A DNA stretch of 64,000 bases from Streptomyces avermitilis MA-4680 = NBRC 14893 (GTDB taxonomy: Bacteria; Actinomycetota; Actinomycetes; Streptomycetales; Streptomycetaceae). Positions 43,893 through 53,421 of this stretch are shown piece after piece. The position numbers and the translations under genes were made by a program. The stretch spans positions 8,618,001-8,682,000 of the forward strand of contig NC_003155.5 of assembly GCF_000009765.2 (NCBI RefSeq), given 5' to 3'. The first letter of the stretch is position 1, and the number at the start of each line of letters is the position of its first letter. The notes under the pieces are model-generated. The model ran no database searches, had not been told where the DNA came from, and saw only the letters and a program-made list of their open reading frames with translations.

Positions 43893-44830
43893 CCACGACC
43901 ACCACCGCCGAGGGTGTCCTGAAAACCGCCGGCGCCGCCCGCCCGGCGGCCGCGTCCCGCCCCACCGCGCGGATCCTGCGCCGGCGGGCCGTCCCGTATC
44001 TCTTCATCCTCCCCGCGCTCGTCCTCTTCGCGGTCTTCAAGCTGTACCCGATCGGCTCGTCGTTCCTGATGAGCCTGTACGAGAACGTCAACGGCACCCA
44101 GGAGTTCGTGGGCGCGGGCAACTACACGCGGGCGATGGACGATCCGCTGCTGTGGACCGCGCTGAAGAACACCGCGATCATCCTGGTCGTCCAGGTGCCC
44201 GTCATGCTGGCGCTGGCCGTCGGCATCGCGGTCGCCCTCAACTCGACCCTCCTGCGCGGCCGCGCCTTCTTCCGGCTCGGCTTCTTCCTGCCGACGGTGA
44301 CCGGACTGGTCGCGTACGGCATCGTCTTCGCCGTCCTGCTCAACACCCAGTACGGGCTGGTCAACTGGCTGCTCGGCCTGGTGGGCGTCGGAGAGGTCCC
44401 CTGGCTGACCGACCCGCTGTGGGCCAGGATCTCCCTCGGCCTCGCACTGACCTGGCACTACACCGGCTACAACGCGGTGATCTTCCTCGCCCGGCTCCAG
44501 TCGCTGCCGACCGAGCTGTACGACGCGGCGGCCGTCGACGGGGCCTCCGCCCGGCAGTCGTTCCGCCATGTCACGCTGCCGGGGCTGCGGCCCGCGCTCC
44601 TGCTGACGACGGTGCTGTCCACCATCGGCACCCTTCAGCTCTTCGACGAGCCGTACGTCCTGACCGGCGGCGGGCCCGACAACGCCACCCTCACCATCGG
44701 CGTGTACCTCTACCAGAACGCTTTCAAGTACTTCGACTTCGGCTACGCCTCGGCCGTCGCGTACATCCTCACCGTCCTGATCGGCATCCTGGGCGTCGTG
44801 CAGTTCCGCCTGCTGGGAGAGAAGTCGTGA
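43889..44830 (+). CDS. ABC sugar transporter permease (MalF-type)
   Basis: 313 residues. Six transmembrane segments, starting YLFILPALVLFAVFKLYPI, with the EAA loop as LPTELYDAAAVDGASARQSFRHVTLPGL (near residue 215). The N-terminal ~30 residues are a cytosolic Ala/Pro/Thr-rich leader. It forms the importer core with the following permease; the energising ATPase is not encoded here and is probably a shared MsiK-type protein, as is usual in Streptomyces. Start and stop overlap both neighbours by four bases. Confidence 0.94.
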   Translation: MTTTTTAEGVLKTAGAARPAAASRPTARILRRRAVPYLFILPALVLFAVFKLYPIGSSFLMSLYENVNGTQEFVGAGNYTRAMDDPLLWTALKNTAIILVVQVPVMLALAVGIAVALNSTLLRGRAFFRLGFFLPTVTGLVAYGIVFAVLLNTQYGLVNWLLGLVGVGEVPWLTDPLWARISLGLALTWHYTGYNAVIFLARLQSLPTELYDAAAVDGASARQSFRHVTLPGLRPALLLTTVLSTIGTLQLFDEPYVLTGGGPDNATLTIGVYLYQNAFKYFDFGYASAVAYILTVLIGILGVVQFRLLGEKS

Positions 44831-45702
44831 CCCTCACCGCCACCCGCCCGCGGCCCGGCCGCACGCCCCGCACACCCCGATCCCGCACCCGCACGCGCTC
44901 GATCCTGCTGACCTCCTCACTGACCATCGCCGTGGCGGCCGTCCTGCTGCCGTTCTACTGGCTGATCATCGCCGCCACCCACAGCTCCAAGGAGATCTTC
45001 GACAGCCCACCGCCGCTGCTGCCCGGCGGGCACCTGAGGGAGAACCTCTCCACCCTGGAGTCGTCGGCGCGGTTCAGCGACGTCATCGTCAACTCGCTGC
45101 TGATCACGGTCATTTACACGATCGCCGCCGGAGCGATCTGCACGCTGGCCGGATACGGCTTCGCCAAGTTCCGCTTCCGCGGCAGCGGCGCCCTGTTCGG
45201 GCTGCTGATGCTCGGGCTCGTCATCCCCACCCAGGTCACACTGATCCCTCTGTTCAAGATGATGGTCGACCTGGAGTGGCTGGGCACCTACCAGGCCGTC
45301 ATCATGCCCAATCTCGCCCTGCCGTTCGGGATCTTCCTGATGCGGCAGTCGATGGCCGCGCTGCCCGACGAACTCATCGACTCCGCACGGATGGACGGCT
45401 GCGGGGAGTTCAGGCTCTTCCTCAAGGTCGTGCTGCCGCCGATGAAACCGGCGCTCGCGGCCCTCGCCATCTTCCTGTTCCTCTTCCAGTGGAACGACTT
45501 CATCTGGCCGCTGGTCGTCCTGCGCGACGCCGGCGAGTTCACGATCCCCGTCGCGCTGGCGTCCCTCCAGGGCCTGGACCAGACCGACTACGGCGCCCTG
45601 CTCGCCGGCACGGCCCTCGCCGCGATCCCGATGGCCCTCGTCTTCCTCGCACTCCAGCGCCACTTCGTCTCCGGGCTCCTCGCCGGGGCCGTGAAGGAAT
45701 GA
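44827..45702 (+). CDS. ABC sugar transporter permease (MalG-type)
   Basis: 291 residues. Six membrane helices, starting RSILLTSSLTIAVAAVLLPFYWLI, with the EAA loop LPDELIDSARMDGCGEFRLFLKVVLPPMKP. A basic N-terminal leader (RPRPGRTPRTPRSRTRTR) faces the cytosol. It pairs with the MalF-type subunit upstream; the GTG overlaps that gene's TGA. The gene ends ATGA with a possible start of the next gene at 45699. Importer specificity cannot be read from the permeases. Confidence 0.94.
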   Translation: MTLTATRPRPGRTPRTPRSRTRTRSILLTSSLTIAVAAVLLPFYWLIIAATHSSKEIFDSPPPLLPGGHLRENLSTLESSARFSDVIVNSLLITVIYTIAAGAICTLAGYGFAKFRFRGSGALFGLLMLGLVIPTQVTLIPLFKMMVDLEWLGTYQAVIMPNLALPFGIFLMRQSMAALPDELIDSARMDGCGEFRLFLKVVLPPMKPALAALAIFLFLFQWNDFIWPLVVLRDAGEFTIPVALASLQGLDQTDYGALLAGTALAAIPMALVFLALQRHFVSGLLAGAVKE

Positions 45703-45710
45703 TCCCCGCG

Positions 45711-47531
45711 ATGACCCTCAGCACCACCCGGCCCGTCACCACGGCCGAACTCCCCTCGGCGCGCTACGAGCCACTCGTCGACGGCGTCCGTATCGCGGTC
45801 CTCACCCACGCGCCCGGCGTCGGCGCGCGCTGGACGGTTTGCGAACTCGGCGACGGGCTGGCCCTGTTGGAGATCCGGACGGACGGCGGGCCGGCACCGA
45901 CGGAGGTGCGGATGAGCGTGCCGCTCGGCGACGCGGCCGGCTACTGGCACCCGGGCGCCGGCTGGGAGCGCACCCTCGTCGCCGACTGGGCGGGCCGTTC
46001 GCGCGTGAGCCTCGTCGACGGCACCGCCGCCGGCTGTCTCTACGACCACGACGGCCGCACGCGGCTCACCTTCGCCGTCGCCGACCCGGTCCCCGAGACC
46101 GATGTCGTCTTCGGGGTCTCGGAGGAGAACGACACCCATGTGGTGCACCTGCACCTGGCTCCCGCGCCCGACGGCGGCCCGCGTCGCGTCCTGCTGGCCC
46201 GCTCGGCGCCCACGGTCGCGACGGCCCTGCGCGGGCTGCGGCAGTGGTTCGCCGCGCAGCCGCAGTGCGCCCCCATGCCGGTCCCCGACAGCGCTCAGGC
46301 ACCCGTCTACTCCACCTGGTACGCCTTCAACCAGCGCGTGGACGCCGCATCGGTCGAGGCCGAGGCCCGCGTCGCCGCCTCGCTCGGCTGCGAGGTGCTC
46401 ATCCTCGACGACGGCTGGCAGAAGTACGGCAGCGGTCGCGGCTACGCCGGATGCGGCGACTGGCGCCCCGACCCGACGACGTTCCCCGACTTCGCCGCGC
46501 ATGTGTCGGCCGTGCGGGCGCAGGGCCTGCGCTATCTCGCGTGGGTCGCTCCGCTGCTGCTCGGCCCCGACGCGGACTGCGCCGAGCGGCTCACTCCCTA
46601 TGCCCCCGCGCCCGCCGGTGTCCCGGGCGCCCAGGTCCTCGACCCGCGCCGCCCCGAGGTCCGCGACCATGTCATCAGTCTGTGCACCCGGCTGGTCGCC
46701 GACCACGGCCTCGACGGGCTCAAGATCGACTTTCTGGACGAGGCCATGGCGTACCGCGGCGACGGCGCGTACGCCCACCACGAAGGCACCGACATCGACG
46801 ATGTCGGCCGGGCCATGACCGTCCTGCTCACCGACCTGCGCACCGCGCTCGAAGAGCTGCGGCCCGACGGCGGACTGCTGCTGGAACTGCGCCAGCCCTA
46901 CGTCGGCCCCGGCATGGCCCCCTTCGGCAACATGCTGCGCTCCTTCGACTGCCCGGGCGACGCCACCGGCAACCGGGTGCGCACGCTCGACACCGCCCTG
47001 CTCGCCGTCGGCGGCGCGGTCCACGGCGACATGCTCCTGTGGGACCGCGACGCGCCCGCGCACGCGGTGGCACGGCAGCTGATCGGCTCCCTGCACTGCG
47101 TCCCGCAGATCTCCGTGCGGCTGACCGAGCTGTCCGGCGAGCACCGCGAGACGCTGGCGTTCTGGCTCGCCGAGTGGCGGCGGCTGCGGCCGGTGCTGCT
47201 GCACGGGGACGTGGAATCCGGCCGGCCCGACGAGCTCTACACCCTGGTCACCGCGGCCCGGGGGAGGGCCTGTGTCACCACCGTGCACAGCGACCGGATC
47301 GTGCCCGTCGACACCACCGCGTACGACGACATCACCCTGGTCAACGGCACGGCGTCGGACCGTGTGGTGATCGAGGTGACCGGTGGGCAGCGCCCCTTGC
47401 GCATGACCGTCCGTGACGAGCGTGGACGTATCATCGACGACTGCGAACGGTCGCCGGCACCGGGGCTGCACATCGTGTCCGTACCGCGCTCGGGGCTGGT
47501 GGCACTACGGGTGACGGAGGGAACCGTATGA
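45711..47531 (+). CDS. GH36-like alpha-galactosidase
   Basis: 606 residues. The barrel signature is YSTWYAFNQRVDAASVEAEARVAA, followed by EVLILDDGWQKYGSG and the nucleophile strand LDGLKIDFLDEA with the aspartate after KI. The acid/base region is in NMLRSFDCPGDATGNRVRTLDTA. There is no signal peptide, so it acts on imported sugars in the cytosol. The C-terminal ~80 residues are a small beta-domain (TLVNGTASDRVVIEVTGGQRP). I place the start at the ATG at 45711 because GAAGGA lies 12 bases upstream; an ATG at 45699 overlapping the permease stop is an alternative. It overlaps the LacI gene by four bases. Confidence 0.85.
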   Translation: MTLSTTRPVTTAELPSARYEPLVDGVRIAVLTHAPGVGARWTVCELGDGLALLEIRTDGGPAPTEVRMSVPLGDAAGYWHPGAGWERTLVADWAGRSRVSLVDGTAAGCLYDHDGRTRLTFAVADPVPETDVVFGVSEENDTHVVHLHLAPAPDGGPRRVLLARSAPTVATALRGLRQWFAAQPQCAPMPVPDSAQAPVYSTWYAFNQRVDAASVEAEARVAASLGCEVLILDDGWQKYGSGRGYAGCGDWRPDPTTFPDFAAHVSAVRAQGLRYLAWVAPLLLGPDADCAERLTPYAPAPAGVPGAQVLDPRRPEVRDHVISLCTRLVADHGLDGLKIDFLDEAMAYRGDGAYAHHEGTDIDDVGRAMTVLLTDLRTALEELRPDGGLLLELRQPYVGPGMAPFGNMLRSFDCPGDATGNRVRTLDTALLAVGGAVHGDMLLWDRDAPAHAVARQLIGSLHCVPQISVRLTELSGEHRETLAFWLAEWRRLRPVLLHGDVESGRPDELYTLVTAARGRACVTTVHSDRIVPVDTTAYDDITLVNGTASDRVVIEVTGGQRPLRMTVRDERGRIIDDCERSPAPGLHIVSVPRSGLVALRVTEGTV

Positions 47532-48526
47532 AGGTCGGCATCACCGAGGTCGCGGACCGGGCGCAGGTGAGCGAGGCCACGGTCAGCCGTGTCATCAACC
47601 GGCGCCAGGGCGTGTCGCGCAAGACCCGCGAGGCGGTCGAGCAGGCGATGGCCGACCTGGGGTACGAGCGGCAGACGCGGGGTCAGCTCATCGCGGTCAT
47701 CACCGAGTACGTCTCCAACCCGTTCTTCGCCGACGTCTGCGAACGGATCGAGTCCACCCTCGCCCCGCACGGCCTGAAGACGGTCCTGTGCCCGTGCTTC
47801 CCCGGCGGAGTGCAGGAGCTGGACTTCGTGACCTCCCTCGCCGACCGGGGCGTCGCCGCCGTCGTCTTCCTCTCGTCCAGCAACACGATCGAGGGCGCGG
47901 ACCCGGAGGCGTACGAACTCCTGCGCTCCCGCCGGATCCCGTTCGTCGGGGTCAACGGCCAGTTCGAGGGCGTGAGCGAGGCGCCGGTCTTCTCCACCGA
48001 CGACCTGCTGGCCGCCGAACTCGCCGTCGACCACCTTTACCGGCTCGGTCACCGCCGCATCGGCATGGCATCGGGCCCGGTCGGCAACCGCCCGGCCGAC
48101 CGCCGCGTCAGCGGCTTCGTCTCCTCGCTCGCCAGGCGCGGTGTCGAGGACCCGGAGCAGTGGGTGGTCCGGCAGTCCTACACCGTCGAGGGCGGCCAGT
48201 CCGCCGCGATCTCGCTCCTCGGCCGCGGCGCCACGGCCATCGTCGCCGCCAGCGACTACATGGCCCTGGGCGCGATCCGCGGCGCGCGCCGGCAGGGGTA
48301 CGACGTCCCGGGCGACGTGTCGGTCGTGGGCTACGACGGCGCCATGATCATGGACTTCGTCGACCCTCCGCTCACCACGGTCCGCCAGCCGGCCGACCGC
48401 CTCGCCTCGGAGGTGGCCCGCAGCATCCTCGCCCTGGTCGGCAACCGCGACGTCCCCGTCGGCGAACTCCTCTTCGACCCCGAACTGGTGATCCGTGCGA
48501 GCACGGCGGCGCCGAGGGCGGAGTGA
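47528..48526 (+). CDS. LacI-family transcriptional regulator of the first sugar locus
   Basis: 332 residues. The N-terminal helix-turn-helix is GITEVADRAQVSEATVSRVINRRQGVSRKTREAVEQAMADLGY, with the Y-Q-/A-type recognition residues of the LacI family. The two-lobed sugar-binding domain follows (LIAVITEYVSNPFFADV to the C-terminus, including TIVAASDYMALGAIRGARRQG and DVSVVGYDGAMI). Cotranscribed with the importer genes (four-base overlap), it probably represses them in the absence of an alpha-galactoside and may bind the CTTGCAAG elements 5 kb upstream. Confidence 0.9.
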   Translation: MKVGITEVADRAQVSEATVSRVINRRQGVSRKTREAVEQAMADLGYERQTRGQLIAVITEYVSNPFFADVCERIESTLAPHGLKTVLCPCFPGGVQELDFVTSLADRGVAAVVFLSSSNTIEGADPEAYELLRSRRIPFVGVNGQFEGVSEAPVFSTDDLLAAELAVDHLYRLGHRRIGMASGPVGNRPADRRVSGFVSSLARRGVEDPEQWVVRQSYTVEGGQSAAISLLGRGATAIVAASDYMALGAIRGARRQGYDVPGDVSVVGYDGAMIMDFVDPPLTTVRQPADRLASEVARSILALVGNRDVPVGELLFDPELVIRASTAAPRAE

Positions 48527-48683
48527 GGCGTCGGACCTCGGTATCAGTGGCGACTGCTCGTCCAGACCATTGACCTAGACATCGGATCTATGGAGACTCT
48601 GCACGGGGTTCCAATCGAGATACTGGCGGCAACTCCGCGTATTCATTGGATGTTTCGTGGCTCACGGATGCTCCGGAGGGGCT

Positions 48684-50534
48684 ATGTCTCGGTTCGTGTT
48701 TCTTGGGGTGGCACTCGCGTTGCTCGGAGGTGCCACCAGTCCTGCCGCCGCGGCGCCGAGGGTGACGCCGGTGGTGGTCGACGTGGACGACTACGGAGCC
48801 GACCCCACCGGCCGGACGGACTCGACGCCCGCTGTCGCCGCGGCGCTGCGGCACGCCAAGAGCGTCGACCGGCCGGTCAGGATCGTCTTCTCCAAGGGCA
48901 CCTACCAGCTGTACCCCGAGCGGGCCGAGACGCGTGAGCTGTATATGTCCAACACCGTCGGCGCCGACCAGCGTTACCGGGACAAGAAGATCGGGCTGCT
49001 CGTCGAGGACATGCACGACGTCACCGTCGACGGCGGCGGGGCCAAGCTCGTCCACCACGGTCTTCAGACGGCGTTCGCGTCGATCCGCTCGACCGATGTG
49101 ACCTTCCAGAACTTCTCCTTCGACTACGCGGCCCCCGAGGTCATCGACGCGACCGTCGCCACCACCGGTGTCACCGACGGACACGCCTACCGCGTTCTGA
49201 AGATCCCCGCCGGCAGCCCGTACCGGGTGAACGGCACGCACATCACCTGGCTCGGCGAGACCAGTCCCGCCACCGGGCAGCCGTACTGGTCGGGTGTCGA
49301 CGGGCTCCAGTACACACAGATCCACGACCCCGAGGCGCAACGGACCTGGCGCGGAGACAACCCCCTGTTCAACGACGTCGCCGCGGTCACCGACCTCGGC
49401 GGCCGCCGGATCCGGATCGACTACACCACCGCGGCGCGGCCGGCGGACGCCGGGCTCGTCTACCAGATGCGCCTCATCGAGCGAACGGAGCCGGGCGCTT
49501 TCATCTGGGAGTCCAAGAACGTCACGATGCGCTCGATGAACGCCTACTACCTACAGTCCTTCGGCGTGGTGGGGCAGTTCAGCGAGAACATCTCCATCGA
49601 CAAGGTGAACTTCGCACCCGATCCGAGGTCCGGCCGGTCGACGGCCTCGTTCGCGGACTTCGTGCAGATGTCCGGCGTCAAGGGGAAGGTCTCGATCACC
49701 CGGAGCCTCTTCGACGGCCCGCACGACGACCCGATCAACATCCACGGCACCTACCTCGAGGTCGTCGGGAAGCCGGGGCCGTCCACCCTCACCCTCGCCT
49801 ACAAGCACCCGCAGACCGCGGGATTCCCACAGTTCGCCCCGGGTGACGAGGTCGAGTTCGCCACCAAGCGCACGATGACCCCGCTGGCGGACGCGCACGC
49901 ACAGGTCACCGCGGTCGACGGGCCGAGCGGCATGGACCACACGAAACCGCTGACCACGATGACCGTCACCTTCGACCGGCCGGTTCCCGCCGGGGTCGAG
50001 ACCGGCGGCACGGTCGTCGAGAACATCACGGCCACCCCGTCGGTCGTCATCTCCGGCAACGTGTTCCGCAACGTGCCGACCCGCGGCATCCTGGTCACCA
50101 CCCGCAAGCCCGTCCTCATCACCGGCAACCGGTTCGACGGGATGTCCATGGCCAGCATCTACGTCTCCGCCGACGCCTACCAGTGGTACGAGTCCGGGCC
50201 GGTCGCCGACCTCACGATCCGCGGGAACTCCTTCACGCGGCCCAGTGGTCCGGTCATCTTCGTGGAGCCGACCAATCAGGTCATCGACCCGGCGACCCCG
50301 GTGCATCACAACATCTCGGTCGAGCACAACTCGTTCGACATCGGTGACGTCACCGTCGTCAACGCCAAGAGCGTCGGCGGGTTCGCTTTCACCGGCAACA
50401 CGGTCCGGCGGCTGGACGGAGCGGATCACCCGCCGTACACCTCACCGCTGTTCGTCTTCCACGGCAGTTCAGGCATCCGGATCGCACGCAACCACTACGA
50501 CAAGGGCCTGAACACCTCCGTGGTCACGGACTAG
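48684..50534 (+). CDS. Secreted parallel beta-helix glycosidase, GH110-like alpha-1,3-galactosidase
   Basis: 616 residues. A signal peptide (FVFLGVALALLGGATSPAAAAP) precedes a right-handed beta-helix opening with the pectate-lyase-3-type motif VVVDVDDYGADPTGRTDSTPAVAAALRHA. Later strands repeat VTFQNFSFDYA, VTMRSMNAYY, ISIDKVNFAP and VVISGNVFRNVPTRGILV. The order and the AETRELYMSNTVGADQRY region match GH110 enzymes, which remove alpha-1,3-linked galactose (blood-group B and alpha-Gal epitopes). The ATG at 48684 follows GGAGGGG. It is probably co-regulated with the alpha-galactoside importer just upstream. A general polysaccharide lyase or other beta-helix hydrolase is the alternative. Confidence 0.78.
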   Translation: MSRFVFLGVALALLGGATSPAAAAPRVTPVVVDVDDYGADPTGRTDSTPAVAAALRHAKSVDRPVRIVFSKGTYQLYPERAETRELYMSNTVGADQRYRDKKIGLLVEDMHDVTVDGGGAKLVHHGLQTAFASIRSTDVTFQNFSFDYAAPEVIDATVATTGVTDGHAYRVLKIPAGSPYRVNGTHITWLGETSPATGQPYWSGVDGLQYTQIHDPEAQRTWRGDNPLFNDVAAVTDLGGRRIRIDYTTAARPADAGLVYQMRLIERTEPGAFIWESKNVTMRSMNAYYLQSFGVVGQFSENISIDKVNFAPDPRSGRSTASFADFVQMSGVKGKVSITRSLFDGPHDDPINIHGTYLEVVGKPGPSTLTLAYKHPQTAGFPQFAPGDEVEFATKRTMTPLADAHAQVTAVDGPSGMDHTKPLTTMTVTFDRPVPAGVETGGTVVENITATPSVVISGNVFRNVPTRGILVTTRKPVLITGNRFDGMSMASIYVSADAYQWYESGPVADLTIRGNSFTRPSGPVIFVEPTNQVIDPATPVHHNISVEHNSFDIGDVTVVNAKSVGGFAFTGNTVRRLDGADHPPYTSPLFVFHGSSGIRIARNHYDKGLNTSVVTD

Positions 50535-50561
50535 CACGGGAACGGTGTACTAGGGCCCGCT

Positions 50562-51926
50562 TCAGCCGAGCGGGGCCGTGCGTCGCCAGGGGTGCAGTTC
50601 CTCCAACTGGCCCGCCAGGGCGAGGAGATCGAGCTCGGAACCAGGGCGTCCCACCAGCTGCACGGCACCGGGCGCGCCGCTCGGCAGTGTGCCGAACGGA
50701 ACCGACAGGGCGGGCCAGCCCGTGAGATTCCAGGGCGGGGTCAGCGGCGAGTAGGTGGTGTTGACCAGCAGATTGCGCAGCCAGCCCCGCTCGTGCCAGG
50801 CCGCCGCGGCGGGGCCGCGCCGGGCGAGGGCGGGGGTCAGCAGCACGTCGTGCTCCTCGAAGAACGGCGTCAGGCGCTCCCGCAACTGCTCCCGGCGTGC
50901 GCCGCCCCGCACCGAGCGCACAAAGCGGCGCCCCACCGCCGCGTGCACCCGCGTGCGCCGGGTCAGCCGCCGTACATCGAGGTCCTCGGCGTCCACCGCG
51001 GTGCCCGCCGTCCAGTGTGCGAGCGAGGTCGTGCTCAGCCACAGGGGGTACGGGGGATCGGCACGCCGCACCTGGTGACCGGCCCCGGCCAGCAACTCGG
51101 CGGCCTCCCGGGCGGCGGACGCGTACGGGCGGCCGACGGCGACACCGGCCAGCGGACTGCGGACCGAGAGGGCTATCGTGCGGGTGCCGGGCCCGGACGG
51201 GCGTATCGCCTCCGTCTCCGCGACCGCCGTGACCGTCCCGGCCAGCACCGCGAACATCAGCCGGGCGTCCTCGACCGTGGTCGCGAGCGGGCCGTTCTCG
51301 GACATGCCGAACCAGTCGCCGTTTCCGATGCCCGCCGGCACCGTCCCGTACCCCGGCTTCAGGCCGACGAGACCGCAGTTGGCGGCGGGGATGCGCAGGG
51401 AGCCCATCCCGTCGTTGCCGAGCGCGATCGGCACCATCCCGGCGGCGACCGCGGCCGCGCTGCCCCCCGAGGAGCCGCCCGCCGTGCGCGAGGTGTCCCA
51501 CGGGTTGCGGGCCGTGCCGTGCACGCCGTCCGTGGTGCCGAACACGCAGAGCTCGGGCACGTTCGTCACCCCCACGACGACGGCACCCGCCGCACGCAGC
51601 CGGGCCACCGTGACATGGTCGTGGTCGGCCGGGGTGTCGGGGGTGGCCGCGGAGCCGTGGCGAGTGGACTCGCCCCGTACGGCGAGATTGTCCTTCACGG
51701 CCACGGGCACCCCGGCCAGGGGGAGTTCGGCCAGGTCGGTGCGGGACGCCACCTCGTCGGCCTCGGCCAGGGCCGCGTCCGCGCGCACCCGGCGGAAGGC
51801 GCCGACGCGGGCGTCGAGCCGGTCGATCCGGGCGAGGTGTTCGGCGACCACCTCACGGGGCGTGGCCCGCTTCTCGCGTACGGCTGCGGCGATCTCGGCG
51901 GCGGAAAGGCCGACCCAGCTGGTCAC
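50562..51926 (-). CDS. Amidase-signature hydrolase
   Basis: 454 residues. The Ser-cisSer-Lys triad is visible: K78 (GVPVAVKDN), S152 (TAGGSSGGSAAAVAAG) and S176 (LGNDGMGSLRIPAANCG). Members hydrolyse C-N bonds of amides, nitrile-derived amides or peptide amides in the cytosol; the substrate is unknown. The GTG at 51926 follows AGGGAGCGCCC; further upstream the frame lacks a supported start. It stands between the two sugar loci on the opposite strand and shares no obvious logic with them, so it may be a bystander. Confidence 0.9.
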   Translation of the reverse strand: MTSWVGLSAAEIAAAVREKRATPREVVAEHLARIDRLDARVGAFRRVRADAALAEADEVASRTDLAELPLAGVPVAVKDNLAVRGESTRHGSAATPDTPADHDHVTVARLRAAGAVVVGVTNVPELCVFGTTDGVHGTARNPWDTSRTAGGSSGGSAAAVAAGMVPIALGNDGMGSLRIPAANCGLVGLKPGYGTVPAGIGNGDWFGMSENGPLATTVEDARLMFAVLAGTVTAVAETEAIRPSGPGTRTIALSVRSPLAGVAVGRPYASAAREAAELLAGAGHQVRRADPPYPLWLSTTSLAHWTAGTAVDAEDLDVRRLTRRTRVHAAVGRRFVRSVRGGARREQLRERLTPFFEEHDVLLTPALARRGPAAAAWHERGWLRNLLVNTTYSPLTPPWNLTGWPALSVPFGTLPSGAPGAVQLVGRPGSELDLLALAGQLEELHPWRRTAPLG

Positions 51927-52158
51927 GGGCGCTCCCTGTCGGTGTGGTGCCTGAGGTGTGTGGTGCCTTGGGCGTGGCGCGGTGCCTGAGGTGCGGTGGC
52001 GGGTCGTACTCGTGAGTACGAGGAGCACTGTGCCGTGCCGGCGGCGCCACGTCGAGAGCGGCGACCCGTAGCACGGAGTCCGGGCTGTACCGCTCGCGGG
52101 CCGGACGGCAGGCGCTGGGGACAGGCGGCGCACGCACCGTCCACCCCCAGCGCCCCCG

Positions 52159-53202
52159 TCAAGCCCCGCAGGGCCCCGTGCTGTCCCGTTCGATCAGCCG
52201 TGGCACCGGCACCTGGACCGTGCGCGCCGGGCCGCCGTCGAGCAGCGCGGTCAGTTCCGTCGCCGCCGTACGCCCGAACTCCACCGTGTCGCGGGAGAGC
52301 GCGGACAACCACGGCTTGACCATGCGGCACAGCGCGGAGTCCTCCCAGGACACCACCGAGACGTCGGCCGGCACCGAGAAGCCCAGTTCCGTGGCGGCGG
52401 CCACCCCGGCGAGGGCCATCACGTCGTTGTCGTAGACCAGCGCGGTCGGGGGAGTGCCGCTCTCCAGGACGCGGCGGGTGACGGCCGCGCCCTCCGCGTC
52501 CGAGTAGTCCGTGGGCACCGACCGCACCTCGGCCAGTCCGCGCCGCCCGGCCTCGGCCCGCAGCGTACGGATCCGGCGCTCGGTGTGGGCGAGGCCCGGC
52601 AGACCCGCGATGTGCACGATCCGGCGATGGCCGAGGGTATGAAGCTGGTCCACGACTGACGCCATCGCCCCCGCGTCGTCCGCCCACACCGTGGACAGCC
52701 CCGGATGCAGGGCGTCCGGGACGCCGCCGATGACCACCGCGGGCAGCCCCAGTTCGTCGAGAAGGCCGGGGCGCGGATCGTCCGTACGGGGGTCGACGAC
52801 CAGCACGCCGTCCACGCGGTGCTCGGCCCACCAGCGCCGGTACACCGCGCACTCGTCGGCCACGTCCTCGACCACCTGGAACAGCAGGCCGAGATGACGC
52901 TCCGCCAGCACCTCCTGGATGCCGGAGATCAGCTGAAGGAAGAACGAGTCCACGCCGAGCGTGTCGGCGGGCCGCGCCACGACCAGACCGACGGTGGCAG
53001 ACCCCTCGCCGGACAGCTGGCGCGCCGCCGTGCTCGGCCGCCAGCCCAGCTGCTCGGCGACCCGGCGCACCCGGTCGCGGGTGACCTCGGAGACCCCTGG
53101 CCGGCCGTTGAGCGCGAAGGAGACGGCGCTCTCGGAGACCCCGGCGCGCTGTGCGATGTCCTTCATCGTCGGCCGACGCGCGGGAGACCGCTTGGCTGAC
53201 AA
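52159..53202 (-). CDS. LacI-family transcriptional regulator of the second sugar locus
   Basis: 347 residues. The helix-turn-helix is TMKDIAQRAGVSESAVSFALNGRPGVSEVTRDRVRRVAEQLGW, and the effector domain follows (ATVGLVVARPADTLGVDSFFLQLISGIQEVL, later TALVYDNDVMALAGVAAATELG and DVSVVSWEDSAL). The start is a TTG at 53202 behind GGAGAGCAAGT; the ATG of MKDIAQR (residue 13) is an alternative. It diverges from the second sugar-importer operon and its most likely operator is the large palindrome at 53233-53270 between them. The inducer is probably an N-glycan-derived mannoside or chitobioside, by inference from the enzymes it controls. Confidence 0.9.
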   Translation of the reverse strand: MSAKRSPARRPTMKDIAQRAGVSESAVSFALNGRPGVSEVTRDRVRRVAEQLGWRPSTAARQLSGEGSATVGLVVARPADTLGVDSFFLQLISGIQEVLAERHLGLLFQVVEDVADECAVYRRWWAEHRVDGVLVVDPRTDDPRPGLLDELGLPAVVIGGVPDALHPGLSTVWADDAGAMASVVDQLHTLGHRRIVHIAGLPGLAHTERRIRTLRAEAGRRGLAEVRSVPTDYSDAEGAAVTRRVLESGTPPTALVYDNDVMALAGVAAATELGFSVPADVSVVSWEDSALCRMVKPWLSALSRDTVEFGRTAATELTALLDGGPARTVQVPVPRLIERDSTGPCGA

Positions 53203-53232
53203 ACTTGCTCTCCATTCCCTGGAGCCGGTGCA

Positions 53233-53323
53233 CTAATGCGCTTGAGTGCCAGCACTCTAAAGCGCATTAGTTGTCCCTGGCAAGAGGCTGATGAAAAGCC
53301 CCTGACCTGCGCATTCAATGCGC
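53233..53323. promoter_or_regulatory. Nested palindrome and related dyad: LacI operators between the divergent units
   Basis: CTAATGCGCTT (53233-53243) and AAGCGCATTAG (53260-53270) are perfect 11-base inverted repeats; between them GAGTGC and GCACTC form a second nested palindrome. Forty bases downstream GCGCATT-C-AATGCGC (53309-53323) repeats the outer AATGCGC core. Three half-site families in 91 bases, exactly between lacI and the importer genes, fit an operator set for the divergent LacI protein. Confidence 0.75.
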
Positions 53324-53421
53324 TCAAGAATTTAGCTCGACCGAATCCATTGACTTCCAAAGGGGCGAGCCTGCAAGGTCTGCGACGGCACCCGTTCACC
53401 CCGCCGCAGAGGAGCCCATCC

